Below are positions 52,866 through 60,724 of a stretch of DNA of 64,000 nucleotides, piece by piece; the first letter of the stretch is position 1; each line of letters begins with the position of its first letter. The notes beneath the pieces were generated by a model that saw only the letters and a program-made list of their open reading frames with translations, was not told the DNA's origin and made no database searches. The position numbers and the translations under genes are program-made. Source of the stretch: a virus; IMG/VR virus record IMGVR_UViG_3300031774_000005, positions 1 through 64,000 of that record; one strand, written 5' to 3'.

Positions 52866-53123
52866 TCACCATTCCTCTATTATATCTTCATCTTCTATAT
52901 TTATTTTCTTTCCATTAAGTTTAGACCATGTTTCCAATACTGTTTTTAAATCTTCAATATTATTACAAACATATCTTGCTTCTTTAGTTCCAATATGGAA
53001 CTTAGCCCAATAGGTATTTTCTTTCTTGTCATTTTCTTTCCAAGTAATAAAATCTACTTTAGACAAGTCAATCATATAACTATTGGTCTTTATTAAATAC
53101 TTATCTTCTTTTAGTTCATTCAT
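52866..53123 (-). CDS. Small protein, paralogue of 53116
   Basis: 85 residues: YMIDLSKVDFITWKEN, then strands WAKFHIGTKEARYVC and a helix IEDLKTVLETWSKLNG, with an acidic end (DEDIIEEW). The gene upstream has the same order (IHYDKIQHISWNSNG ... LEDLERFLDSY). A tandem duplication of a small strand-helix domain. Function unknown. Confidence 0.6.
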   Translation of the reverse strand: MNELKEDKYLIKTNSYMIDLSKVDFITWKENDKKENTYWAKFHIGTKEARYVCNNIEDLKTVLETWSKLNGKKINIEDEDIIEEW

Positions 53124-53340
53124 AGGTAAATCCCCCTACTCCTAACCAATCACGAACATAAGAATCTAAAAACCTTTCAAGGTCTTCAAGTTCTAAATAT
53201 TGGATTATTGTTCCTGCGCTTGAATACACTTTCAATTCCATACCTAACACTCCATTTGAGTTCCATGAAATGTGTTGGATTTTATCGTAGTGAATAAACG
53301 CTCTATCTGTTTTTAGTGCATTTTTAAAAATTCTTATCAT
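53116..53340 (-). CDS. Small protein, paralogue of 52866
   Basis: 74 residues; AFIHYDKIQHISWNSNG, then LKVYSSAGTIIQYLEL and DLERFLDSYVRDW. AAGGAGAAATTATT is its ribosome site. An 81-base gap with a hairpin lies upstream. Function unknown; the fold may be PH- or TBP-like in topology, but this is uncertain. Confidence 0.6.
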   Translation of the reverse strand: MIRIFKNALKTDRAFIHYDKIQHISWNSNGVLGMELKVYSSAGTIIQYLELEDLERFLDSYVRDWLGVGGFTYE

Positions 53341-53356
53341 AATAATTTCTCCTTAA

Positions 53357-53377
53357 ATATAGGCTTCGCACCTATAT
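53357..53377 (-). promoter_or_regulatory. Hairpin and TATA-like sequence upstream of the 53116-53340 gene
   Basis: ATATAGG (53357-53363) pairs perfectly with CCTATAT (53371-53377) around a 7-base loop, in one of the longest gaps of the right arm. On the minus strand CCTATATTTAAGG also looks like an archaeal TATA box overlapping the ribosome site. The hairpin may end the SSB message or protect the next one. Confidence 0.4.
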
Positions 53378-53421
53378 GACCGTCATTAACGCCAACGACT
53401 ACACAATGATTGAATAATCAA

Positions 53422-54645
53422 TCAAAACCAATCAAAGTTATCCTCAACGGGTTGGGAAACTTCAACGGCTGAACCATGCTTTAGGGTGCAATAAATACCC
53501 GAAGCATTAATTGTTGTTGGTTCAACTCCTTCATCGGTTGTTCTTTGGCTTGTTCGGCCAACAATAATAACTGATGATTGAATACCGAAATCAATATTCA
53601 AATGTGGGGGAATCCAACAAGTGACAATTCCCGAACCATCGGAATAATCCAATTCATAATCAATATCTGTTATATTGATAATTCTATTACCGTTCTTTGT
53701 TGGAGTCATATTCATATTAGTGACTGTTCCATCTGTAATTACAAATCTTTCTTTAGAAGGTAATTCCTGTCTTTGAATATGCGCTCTATCTAATTCCATA
53801 AGTGGAGTTAGATGAGAACCAAAGTTATTTCTTAGACAATCTTCAAAGTCAAAGTTAGACATATCCCTAAATAATTCATTGTCCGGACTCATTTCACTAT
53901 TTAATGAAAGGCTATTGAATGTTAAATCTTTAGCCCCATAAATATCTGTTCCTGCATCATTAGCAACACAAAGGAAATGCACCCATTCAAATGTATTAGG
54001 TGCAAAATCTACTCCGCCTTGATTCTTATAAGAAAAGAAATAAGGTTTCATTTCACTTGTTCCAACAGAACCATAAAATATACCGCTTCTTCTCATTTGT
54101 TGTGGTGGTAGTGGTTTTCCGTATTGTGCATTCTTTCCGCCATTCATATAAACGGGCGTGTTATCTAAAGGAACATAATATCGGCCATCTTCTGTTTCTT
54201 CTGCTCCCGCAGGTAGAGATGAAATGGTTTTTTCTTCATATTCTCCATGTTGATAACGGGAAATAACCCACTTACCTAAAGCGTTTTCATTTGCTATTGC
54301 TACAATTCCTTTTTCAAGGGCATTATCAGCATCACGCATAAACTCTTCTTTTGCTTTCATTCTGTTCCACGCCATCATATCTCTTGGTTCTTCTAAAGCA
54401 ACAAAGAATCCAAATGCTGCCTTGTAAAAAGAATCATTACTGTTGTTATTGTTATTATTTGAATCTCCCTCTTGGGTTCTTCTAACATTCGCAACATAGT
54501 TTCTCCATACACCTTTAGCAATTGGGGCGGTTGTTTCAATTCCGTTTTCTTCGCAAACTTCAACGAATTTTGCTAACGCTTCTTCTTCGCTCAAACCAAT
54601 ATATTGTGCGCTTTTAATCACTTCTGCTTTCATATCTTCATTCAT
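53422..54645 (-). CDS. Single-stranded DNA-binding protein (RPA/SSB-like)
   Basis: 407 residues from ATG 54645 (leader AGGAAAGTGAAAAAT). Residues 290-390 form an OB-fold pattern (RFVITDGTVTNMNMTPT, RIINITDIDYELDYSDG, GIVTCWIPPHLN, SSVIIVGRTSQRT). The C-terminus EDNFDWF is an acidic, aromatic tip like that of SSB proteins, which recruits partners. N-terminal part helical with an Asn repeat (SNNNNNNSN). Location after the clamp loader supports the role. Confidence 0.7.
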   Translation of the reverse strand: MNEDMKAEVIKSAQYIGLSEEEALAKFVEVCEENGIETTAPIAKGVWRNYVANVRRTQEGDSNNNNNNSNDSFYKAAFGFFVALEEPRDMMAWNRMKAKEEFMRDADNALEKGIVAIANENALGKWVISRYQHGEYEEKTISSLPAGAEETEDGRYYVPLDNTPVYMNGGKNAQYGKPLPPQQMRRSGIFYGSVGTSEMKPYFFSYKNQGGVDFAPNTFEWVHFLCVANDAGTDIYGAKDLTFNSLSLNSEMSPDNELFRDMSNFDFEDCLRNNFGSHLTPLMELDRAHIQRQELPSKERFVITDGTVTNMNMTPTKNGNRIINITDIDYELDYSDGSGIVTCWIPPHLNIDFGIQSSVIIVGRTSQRTTDEGVEPTTINASGIYCTLKHGSAVEVSQPVEDNFDWF

Positions 54646-54695
54646 ATTTTTCACTTTCCTATTTTTTGTTTTTTTGTTTTTGTTTTTGTTCAATT
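54646..54695 (-). promoter_or_regulatory. A-rich intergenic leader before SSB gene
   Basis: On the minus strand this gap is a run of ACAAAA units ending in the ribosome site AGGAAAGTGA. No TATA box. Likely an unstructured translation enhancer for an abundant protein. Confidence 0.35.
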
Positions 54696-55604
54696 CTATG
54701 ATAGTTGGCCAATTAACCATGAGGCTAATACTTTAGGAGTCATAGTGGTTGAACGCCATTCACTTTCTCCTATCGTTCTAAGGACTTTAAATTTCAAATT
54801 GCTATCTAATTCAGCAATTAATACTGCGTCATGCAAGCCAATACAAATTTCACGGATAGTATATCCATCGTAAAGTAAGTTATGTATTGCCTGTAAAGAA
54901 TCTGCCTGTTTATCAATTATTTTCATTAGTATTTTGCTATATTCATCTAAACTGTTATCCACCTGTGCCTTGAGGGAAGAATCACTTGCTTTTGCGGCCT
55001 GTAATTCTGTAATCGCCCTCCGCATATCACCGTTCATAGCATATATAAAGGAGTTCAAATCATTGGTTTCAAAACGAGTTATACCTTCTTTTTGAAGAAT
55101 TGATTGTATTACTTCCAATAATGATTCATTACTCAATGGCTTAAAATGATAGTTGGCACATCTACTTTGTAATGCAAAGATAATCTTATTTCTATCATTA
55201 CAAGTAATAATAAATCTTATATTACTTGAATATCTTTCCATAATTCTTTTCAATGCATTTTGAGCATCATTAGTCATTCCATCCATTTCATCTAATAATA
55301 CGATTCTAAATGGTGCATCACCTATTGTTGCACTTTGAGCAATATTCTTTATTGTTGTTCTTACTGTTTCTAATCTTCTATCATCGGAAGCATTTACTTC
55401 TATATAATTATCAATAAAAGATTCACCAAGTATTTCTTTGGCTAATACTAAAGAAGCACTTGTTTTCCCATTTCCCGGATTTCCATGAATTAAAACATTA
55501 GGCATGTTTCTTTCTTCTATCCATGTTTTAGCGTCTAAACTAAAGTGTTCTTGTCCTATTAAGTCATTTAACTTATTTGGCCTGTATTTTTCTGTCCATA
55601 ACAT
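54696..55604 (-). CDS. Clamp loader small subunit (RFC-S-like)
   Basis: 302 residues from ATG 55604, preceded by GGAGGAATAAAA. MLWTEKYRPNKLNDLIGQ is the typical RFC start, Walker A GNPGNGKT (41-48), Walker B LLDEMDGM (D105, E106), and SRC box LQSRCANYHF (147-149) with the arginine finger. GDMRRAITELQAA is sensor 2. It loads the clamp. No separate full-length RFC large subunit is visible; the P-loop protein at 55830 with a PIP box may take that part. Confidence 0.93.
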   Translation of the reverse strand: MLWTEKYRPNKLNDLIGQEHFSLDAKTWIEERNMPNVLIHGNPGNGKTSASLVLAKEILGESFIDNYIEVNASDDRRLETVRTTIKNIAQSATIGDAPFRIVLLDEMDGMTNDAQNALKRIMERYSSNIRFIITCNDRNKIIFALQSRCANYHFKPLSNESLLEVIQSILQKEGITRFETNDLNSFIYAMNGDMRRAITELQAAKASDSSLKAQVDNSLDEYSKILMKIIDKQADSLQAIHNLLYDGYTIREICIGLHDAVLIAELDSNLKFKVLRTIGESEWRSTTMTPKVLASWLIGQLS

Positions 55605-55833
55605 TTTTATTCCTCCATATATTAACATCTTTTATTTTACATTTTCCAATCTTTTCAAATCTTTTATTTCTAAGTAGTTGTGCAATTTGATTTGAGGTAA
55701 ATGAATATGACCTATTGGAAGAACTGCGCTTCCTTGAATTTTCTTTATTTAATTCATCCATTATCTGCCTACAAGTCATTTCTTTATCTTGTAAAACAGA
55801 TTCTATTCTATAAATTAATTTTCTTGTTTTCAT
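55573..55833 (-). CDS. Winged-helix protein
   Basis: 86 residues: IYRIESVLQDKEMTCRQIMD, a Ser/Arg-rich linker, TSNQIAQLLRNKRFEKIGK, then VNIWRNKN: a winged helix with a recognition helix and wing. Between ATPase and clamp loader, overlapping both. Probably a DNA-binding regulator. Confidence 0.55.
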   Translation of the reverse strand: MKTRKLIYRIESVLQDKEMTCRQIMDELNKENSRKRSSSNRSYSFTSNQIAQLLRNKRFEKIGKCKIKDVNIWRNKNVMDRKIQAK

Positions 55834-56672
55834 AAATAGTCCTCCAAAGAGGTTTGTTTTGCTCTTATCGGGTCTGTCTTTTTTCTTTTTCTTTTTTCAC
55901 CTAAACCTAAAAGACGACATTCCCCGTTGTTTAGTTTCTTTTTGAATTGTGAAACAACTATTTCATCCTTACAAAGTTGCTTTAATAATCTTGGATTTCT
56001 TACTCCAAGCCTTCTTGCTAACTTAGGTAATACCGAATACTTTCTTCTTTTAGGCATATTTAATCTATCAAAAGAACCGCCTTCATGTGCATAGGCTAAC
56101 ATTTGATAAAAATAGTCTTGACTCCATCTTCTCTTTACTACACCATCAACAAAGATTAATCTATGCGGGTGCATATTTTCACTTAACCAAGATACTATTT
56201 GAGTGTCCGGAGGTTTGTTATAAACTAATAACTTAGCAACTAAATCTCTATCTCTCTCCTTCAGGTAGCCCCTTACGAGGGAATAGGTATCTCTTTCAAA
56301 AGAAAACGGTTTTTCTGAATTAGGGGCAATTGATTTAATTGACTCTTCAAGAAAGTTATAAGAACCTGCCCGTTTTATACGACACATATCTTTTATTTCT
56401 TTGGGAACGGATTTCTCATTAATAGAAGTTAATACAATTTGTCCTCTATAATTCCTTAAAATAAATAGAATTGCTTGTTTATCAGGTTTATAGTGAACAT
56501 CTTCTATGATAATACCATTTTCCATAGGAAAAGAACCTACATCAATATTAATATCATTAGCAAAAACAATCATTGGTTCTTTTACTAATGTTAATGCTTG
56601 AGTTGATTTTCCTGTTCCTATTTTGCCTGTTATTAAAATTGCTCTATTTTGATTCATTGTTGTTAATCCCAT
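55830..56672 (-). CDS. P-loop ATPase with C-terminal PIP box
   Basis: 280 residues. Walker A ITGKIGTGKSTQAL, later LIFVDGVVKRRW as possible Walker B. A basic region (KRRKYSVLPKLARRLG; EKRKRKKTDPIRAK) precedes the last eight residues QTSLEDYL, which fit the PCNA-binding consensus. Position beside RFC-S suggests a clamp-dependent replication factor, perhaps a reduced RFC-L substitute or a DNA-modifying ATPase. AGGGGTAATTTA precedes ATG 56672. Confidence 0.65.
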   Translation of the reverse strand: MGLTTMNQNRAILITGKIGTGKSTQALTLVKEPMIVFANDINIDVGSFPMENGIIIEDVHYKPDKQAILFILRNYRGQIVLTSINEKSVPKEIKDMCRIKRAGSYNFLEESIKSIAPNSEKPFSFERDTYSLVRGYLKERDRDLVAKLLVYNKPPDTQIVSWLSENMHPHRLIFVDGVVKRRWSQDYFYQMLAYAHEGGSFDRLNMPKRRKYSVLPKLARRLGVRNPRLLKQLCKDEIVVSQFKKKLNNGECRLLGLGEKRKRKKTDPIRAKQTSLEDYL

Positions 56673-57070
56673 TAAATTACCCCTTTTAATTCTAATAATT
56701 TATCTAATCCTTTTTGTGTCAAATGTTCTTTGTTCACCAACATTTTAACTACCGTATCAACCGTAGTCCACTCTCCTTGACGACTTTCTAAATTGTCGGG
56801 AATGTTATTTATTACTTTCTCAAGATTCCTTATCCCGCTAATATACATTATTGGTTTTGGTCTTGAAGAGGATTCTTCGTTGTGATAAGAAGAATATACT
56901 CCCCAATGCAACAAAGACCGTTGCACACCATGTAGAAACTTAGCCTTTCCTCTTATGGCCAAACCTATTATTGGTTTGTAGCCAATCTTTAATTCATCTG
57001 TTCTAATAATCTTGAACTGAACTTTTGCACATGATAATAAAATTCCTACTAACATATCTTTACTAAACAT
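56672..57070 (-). CDS. Degenerate LAGLIDADG-fold protein
   Basis: 132 residues from ATG 57070. The N-terminal helix MLVGILLSCAKVQFKI aligns with a LAGLIDADG helix but the catalytic acid is gone. Then FLHGVQRSLLHWGVYSSYHN and MYISGIRNLEKVINNI, and close to the end NKEHLTQKGLDKLLELKG, which resembles the N-K-E-H-L-T-x-E-G-L-x-K-I ending of LAGLIDADG_1 nucleases. A nuclease-dead, DNA-binding derivative is likely. It lies within the replication operon between two unidentified genes. Confidence 0.65.
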   Translation of the reverse strand: MFSKDMLVGILLSCAKVQFKIIRTDELKIGYKPIIGLAIRGKAKFLHGVQRSLLHWGVYSSYHNEESSSRPKPIMYISGIRNLEKVINNIPDNLESRQGEWTTVDTVVKMLVNKEHLTQKGLDKLLELKGVI

Positions 57071-57419
57071 AATTCTCACTTACTTTTATTCCTAAGTATT
57101 CGCATTTGTATCTAAGAAAATTTAGCCCATCTAAGATTATTCCTTTGATGGTATTTTCTGTTTCCGAAGCGTCTCCTGCAAAGATAAACGCTAAACTTGT
57201 TCCTTGATAAGTATTCCAAGCAACCGCTTGCTTCTCATCTATTGGGTCAAAAAATACTGCCATTTCCGAGTATTTCTTAATCTGTTGAAGATGAATAACT
57301 ACTCCCTTAATCAACAGTTCCACTTCTTCTTCTTTCAAATCCCCAAATACTACAAATGTAAAACTCGTAGCCGTTCCATGACTTTCTATCCATTCTTGAA
57401 TATGAAGGTCATTGAACAT
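57063..57419 (-). CDS. Unidentified 118-residue protein
   Basis: From ATG 57419 (MFNDLHIQEWIESHG). Alternating strands and helices: SFTFVVFGDLKEEEVELLI, then AVFFDPIDEKQAVAW and SLAFIFAGDASETENTI. No family seen. Overlaps the LAGLIDADG-fold gene by eight bases. Confidence 0.55.
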   Translation of the reverse strand: MFNDLHIQEWIESHGTATSFTFVVFGDLKEEEVELLIKGVVIHLQQIKKYSEMAVFFDPIDEKQAVAWNTYQGTSLAFIFAGDASETENTIKGIILDGLNFLRYKCEYLGIKVSENYV

Positions 57420-57424
57420 AATAA

Positions 57425-57868
57425 TCATTCCTTCATGTATTCCATGTTTGACGGCCAATATCCATTAGGTGCAGTATTTGTTTCTAACCAAAAGAAATGT
57501 GCAGCAGTTATTCGACTATCGCCCCTGCTTATAGCATTTTCTTCTGCGTTGGCTATTAAGTTGCATAAAGCCGTTTCAACCCATTCACCCACGAAATACC
57601 TTGCTTGATTAGAAACTTGTAAATCTGTATTTTCCTTAAACAGTTTTGTTATATTCACCTTTGTTTTTGGTTTATGTTTTGGTATTTGTGGTTTCTCCGG
57701 AATAACAATTGCATTATCTTTGATATAAGGACAATACTTCTGTAATACTAATTTAGGTCTGCCTTGCTCATGTAATATATTTTTAAGATGAGCATAACCT
57801 TCTTTATCAATTTTAATACATCTATAAGTTATGGTATCAATAATTGTCATTTCTCCTGCTTGAATCAT
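57425..57868 (-). CDS. Histone-fold protein with N-terminal extension
   Basis: 147 residues from ATG 57868. Residues 72-130 follow an archaeal histone: ITKLFKENTDLQVSNQAR (helix 1 and loop), YFVGEWVETALCNLIANAEE (long helix 2), ISRGDSRITAAHFFWLE (loop and helix 3). The first 70 residues are not histone-like (YRCIKIDKEGYAHL..., then a Pro/Lys linker). The extended form differs from short archaeal histones. It may pack viral DNA, replace host chromatin proteins, or dimerise with another factor. Confidence 0.6.
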   Translation of the reverse strand: MIQAGEMTIIDTITYRCIKIDKEGYAHLKNILHEQGRPKLVLQKYCPYIKDNAIVIPEKPQIPKHKPKTKVNITKLFKENTDLQVSNQARYFVGEWVETALCNLIANAEENAISRGDSRITAAHFFWLETNTAPNGYWPSNMEYMKE

Positions 57869-57870
57869 AA

Positions 57871-58260
57871 TCATTCCTCTTCCATTGGTTCTAACGCCTG
57901 TTGTAATACTGCTTTAATTAAGCCAATATCATCATTTCCATTCTCTATAAAATTAAGAGCAGTTAGTATGATGTGCTTATGTCTTTGGTCGTCAAGAGCG
58001 TATTTATCATTCTCAAGCATACCTAAAGTTTGAGCAATCTTCTTTTTGGCATCTTTTCTTTGATAGTTTGTTTCGCCTTGTTGATGTAAAAGAATAAATC
58101 TTCTTTGATATAAACCAAGAAGATGAACATATTGAGTTCTTATTCTTCTCATGATATTCCTAATTTCACGATTAGTTTGGTTCATTGATAAATCACTTAT
58201 CTTTATACTTCTACCAAATATATCTGTCATGTATTTAGTATTCCATGATGCACCTTTCAT
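57871..58260 (-). CDS. Unidentified helical protein
   Basis: 129 residues, basic and helical (NREIRNIMRRIRTQYVHLLG; KKKIAQTLGMLENDKYAL), ending PMEEE. No motif. Coupled on both sides to ligase and histone-fold genes. Confidence 0.55.
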   Translation of the reverse strand: MKGASWNTKYMTDIFGRSIKISDLSMNQTNREIRNIMRRIRTQYVHLLGLYQRRFILLHQQGETNYQRKDAKKKIAQTLGMLENDKYALDDQRHKHIILTALNFIENGNDDIGLIKAVLQQALEPMEEE

Positions 58261-59792
58261 TCTAATCTCTCCACATCTTCTAAGGTATTAATATCCGCAA
58301 CAAACTTATCATCTCTAATTCTAACACATCTTGGGAATCTTAAGCCTAAGTTGTCCTTTTCATCTCTTGAAACTAAATCAGCCTTAACTTCTAAAACTAC
58401 AACAGGTGAAACAAAGAACTGCCCATTCTCAAATTTCTCAACATTTCTTCTTAGCGTATTTGTTAGTGTGATTAAATCCTCATCGGAAAAACCACTACCA
58501 CACCAACCAACGCTTTGATAACCATTGTCGGACTTTACTCCTAATTCAAATGTGCCGAATACATTTGCTCTTTTACCTTCTCCATACTTAGTAGATAATA
58601 TAACTACATCAAGATTAATTTGTGGTGGTTTGTATTTAGCCCAACCAACACTTCTTTTCCCTGCTTCATAAGCCATTGAAGAATCTTTGACGATAATACC
58701 TTCAAAACCATCATTAATTGCTTGATGATAAAAAGCCATAATATCGCCTTCTGTTATTCGGTGCGCTTGATTCGGTAAATCTTTCATCTTCTCAAGCCTT
58801 TCATTGTATGGTAAATCCATAATAGTTTCATCGTTTAGCATAAGACAATCAAAGATAACCCATTCAACCTTTACCTTTTCTGCCGCTTCTAAATGATTCT
58901 TAGAATGAACTCTTGTAGCCATTAGTTTATGTGGTGCAGGTGTTCCATCATCTTTTATTGGATATATTTCACCATCAAGTATTGCGTTCTTAATATCATA
59001 CTTTGCACATAATAAAACAATATCGGGGAATTGAACTGTTACCAATTTACCCTTACGATTAAAAATCATTACCTTGCCATCTTCAATATGAATTTGATAC
59101 CTATTACCATCATACTTGTAATCAACAACAAAGTTAGTTGGCCACTTATTCATAGGCACTTCTTTTGCTAACATAGGTGCTACAAACTTTCCGTGTGTTA
59201 AATTACATGGAGGTTCTATTCCTCTTTCATAGGCAGAACAAACTACTTCAATAGAATTAAAGTTCAAGTGTTTCTTAACCTCTTTAACTTTCTTCTTGTA
59301 GTAATGAGCCATAATTTTCGTGACTGTTCCTCTATTGATACCGTTTCTTGGTGTTCTTAGAAGATACCTAATGAACCATCTTCGGCCATTAGCAGACATA
59401 CCGACTAAAGCCGTTTCTACATTTGTAAAAACATCGGAATCAATTTTACCACAATTAAATTCCAATATTAGTTTAGCACTTAGTAAAGGCATACCGTCTT
59501 TTATTTCTGTTTCTGCTGAAACATCAAGATAATATATCGCATCTCCTAAATCATTATGAGCCGCTAACAGTCCATCTATTTCACTTTCAAATACATCAAA
59601 TATCTTCGCTAACCATTTCTTAGCCTTTGCTAAACCTAAGTTATTAGCAGTAAGGTTATCTTTATCTAAAATAGATAATACTAATCCTTTATTTTCAAAA
59701 TTCTCAAGAGCGTTTCCTATCATTTTTATCTGTTGCGTTGGTGTTAGAGTATCGCTCGCTTCTAATAACCTTGCCATTCGTTCCCATGTCAT
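58257..59792 (-). CDS. ATP-dependent DNA ligase (replicative type)
   Basis: 511 residues, normal archaeal size. N-terminal helical domain to about 200; motif I DYKYDGNR with K226, motif III ILDGEI, IIIa WVIFDCL, motif IV FEGIIVKD, motif V GWAKYKP, motif VI LRFPRCVRIRDDK. Seals nicks in lagging-strand synthesis. A second, unusual ligase lies in the head module (10585). The N-terminal 89 bases overlap the next gene upstream in another frame. Confidence 0.95.
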   Translation of the reverse strand: MTWERMARLLEASDTLTPTQQIKMIGNALENFENKGLVLSILDKDNLTANNLGLAKAKKWLAKIFDVFESEIDGLLAAHNDLGDAIYYLDVSAETEIKDGMPLLSAKLILEFNCGKIDSDVFTNVETALVGMSANGRRWFIRYLLRTPRNGINRGTVTKIMAHYYKKKVKEVKKHLNFNSIEVVCSAYERGIEPPCNLTHGKFVAPMLAKEVPMNKWPTNFVVDYKYDGNRYQIHIEDGKVMIFNRKGKLVTVQFPDIVLLCAKYDIKNAILDGEIYPIKDDGTPAPHKLMATRVHSKNHLEAAEKVKVEWVIFDCLMLNDETIMDLPYNERLEKMKDLPNQAHRITEGDIMAFYHQAINDGFEGIIVKDSSMAYEAGKRSVGWAKYKPPQINLDVVILSTKYGEGKRANVFGTFELGVKSDNGYQSVGWCGSGFSDEDLITLTNTLRRNVEKFENGQFFVSPVVVLEVKADLVSRDEKDNLGLRFPRCVRIRDDKFVADINTLEDVERLE

Positions 59793-59922
59793 CTATAATC
59801 ACTTCCATATTTTCATTTATATTTTTTATCAGTTCTTTTAACAGGCTACTGATTTTCCCGTCATGCTTTTCAGCATATGTCCACATAGCATTTGCTAAGT
59901 AAATCCATTCATTCTTCTTCAT
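59704..59922 (-). CDS. Small helical protein overlapping the ligase start
   Basis: From ATG 59922, behind GGGGAAG: MKKNEWIYLANAMWTYAEK, then LLKELIKNINENMEVIIDD. The last 27 codons overlap the ligase in another frame and look unstructured (SNTNATDKNDRKRS), so the true 3' end may have been altered by a small shift. Unknown. Confidence 0.5.
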   Translation of the reverse strand: MKKNEWIYLANAMWTYAEKHDGKISSLLKELIKNINENMEVIIDDMGTNGKVIRSERYSNTNATDKNDRKRS

Positions 59923-60265
59923 TTGATTCTTCCCCATCTAATCTTTGAAGCAATCTCAAGAAGTTAGCCATGATTTGTTGTATAGTATGTATTTCTTCTT
60001 GGTTGCCTCTTTCAATAAAGCGGTGCATCATATGAATAAAAGTTGCTTGAGTAATAGCAGGTGCTAATCTTGCTAAATCGTTATGGGAATAAATCTCCCA
60101 ATAACAAACAAAAGAGGCTCTTGCTAAGTAATTACCTTTAGCGATACCTGCATATCCCATATTAAAATGTTCTAATTCAACATCATTAAGTGCTTTCTTT
60201 TGTTTCTTAGCCCATTCATCAAACTTCTTATCATTTGTTGTTATTAAAAATAATTTATTGTTCAT
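59909..60265 (-). CDS. Unidentified helical protein
   Basis: 118 residues from ATG 60265. NNKLFLITTNDKKFDEWAKK starts the chain; ARLAPAITQATFIHMMHRFI and IQQIMANFLRLLQRLDG are helices. Acidic end (GEESNEEE). No family. Confidence 0.55.
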   Translation of the reverse strand: MNNKLFLITTNDKKFDEWAKKQKKALNDVELEHFNMGYAGIAKGNYLARASFVCYWEIYSHNDLARLAPAITQATFIHMMHRFIERGNQEEIHTIQQIMANFLRLLQRLDGEESNEEE

Positions 60266-60527
60266 CTTCTTCAACTCCTTTATCCATAAAATCTCTTAAT
60301 GTTTTGTAAAATCTACTGTATGCTAATTCAACATGAAGTCTTTGAACTCTACTTCCTGCCCCTTTTCTTGGTGGAACAGTCATTTGACTTTCCAAATACT
60401 GTGCAAATAAATCCATTAAATCTGCTGAACAGTTAATGAATAAATCTACTGAACCATGTCCATACTGTCTATCTTCGTTTGCTTTCTTCAAACTCTTTTT
60501 GGCTTGAACTACGCTTATTCTTTTCAT
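60255..60527 (-). CDS. Unidentified helical protein
   Basis: 90 residues: VVQAKKSLKKANEDRQYGHG, then DLFINCSADLMDLFAQYLES and LHVELAYSRFYKTLRDFMD. Helix lengths recall a histone-fold, but the match is weak. Coupled to the PC4-like gene. Confidence 0.5.
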   Translation of the reverse strand: MKRISVVQAKKSLKKANEDRQYGHGSVDLFINCSADLMDLFAQYLESQMTVPPRKGAGSRVQRLHVELAYSRFYKTLRDFMDKGVEEDEQ

Positions 60528-60724
60528 TCTATCTCTCTCCCTAATATTTGTAATAATAATTTTGCTTCTTCCATGTTCACCCGAACACCTTTCATTGTTG
60601 GTAAATTATCTTTAAACCAGCGAATATCCAAGACTTCAATATTCCTGTATTTACCTCTTTTAATTTTACATTCCATGCTATCATCACGGATAATAGTTCC
60701 AATAACTTCTAATCCATCTGTCAT
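60524..60724 (-). CDS. PC4/Sub1-like ssDNA-binding transcription coactivator
   Basis: 66 residues from ATG 60724, with CAGGGGTGG before it. IIRDDSMECKIKRGKYRNIE, VLDIRWFKDNLPTMKGVRVN and MEEAKLLLQILGREIE follow the PC4 fold (four strands, then a helix; D-I-R, K-G-V and the closing helix are typical). PC4 proteins bind ssDNA and promoters and often act in archaeal viruses or phages on late transcription. Likely a regulator of viral or host transcription. Confidence 0.75.
   Translation of the reverse strand: MTDGLEVIGTIIRDDSMECKIKRGKYRNIEVLDIRWFKDNLPTMKGVRVNMEEAKLLLQILGREIE

Noticed and set aside
59704-59792. Frameshift error between ligase and upstream gene
   Set aside because: Both frames have sensible starts, so an 89-base overlap is possible; an indel cannot be shown without reads.
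58257-59792. N-terminal PIP box in the replicative ligase
   Set aside because: No Q-x-x-h-x-x-aromatic pair found at either end.
60255-60527. Second histone-fold protein
   Set aside because: Helix pattern only loosely similar; no conserved loop or Arg pattern.
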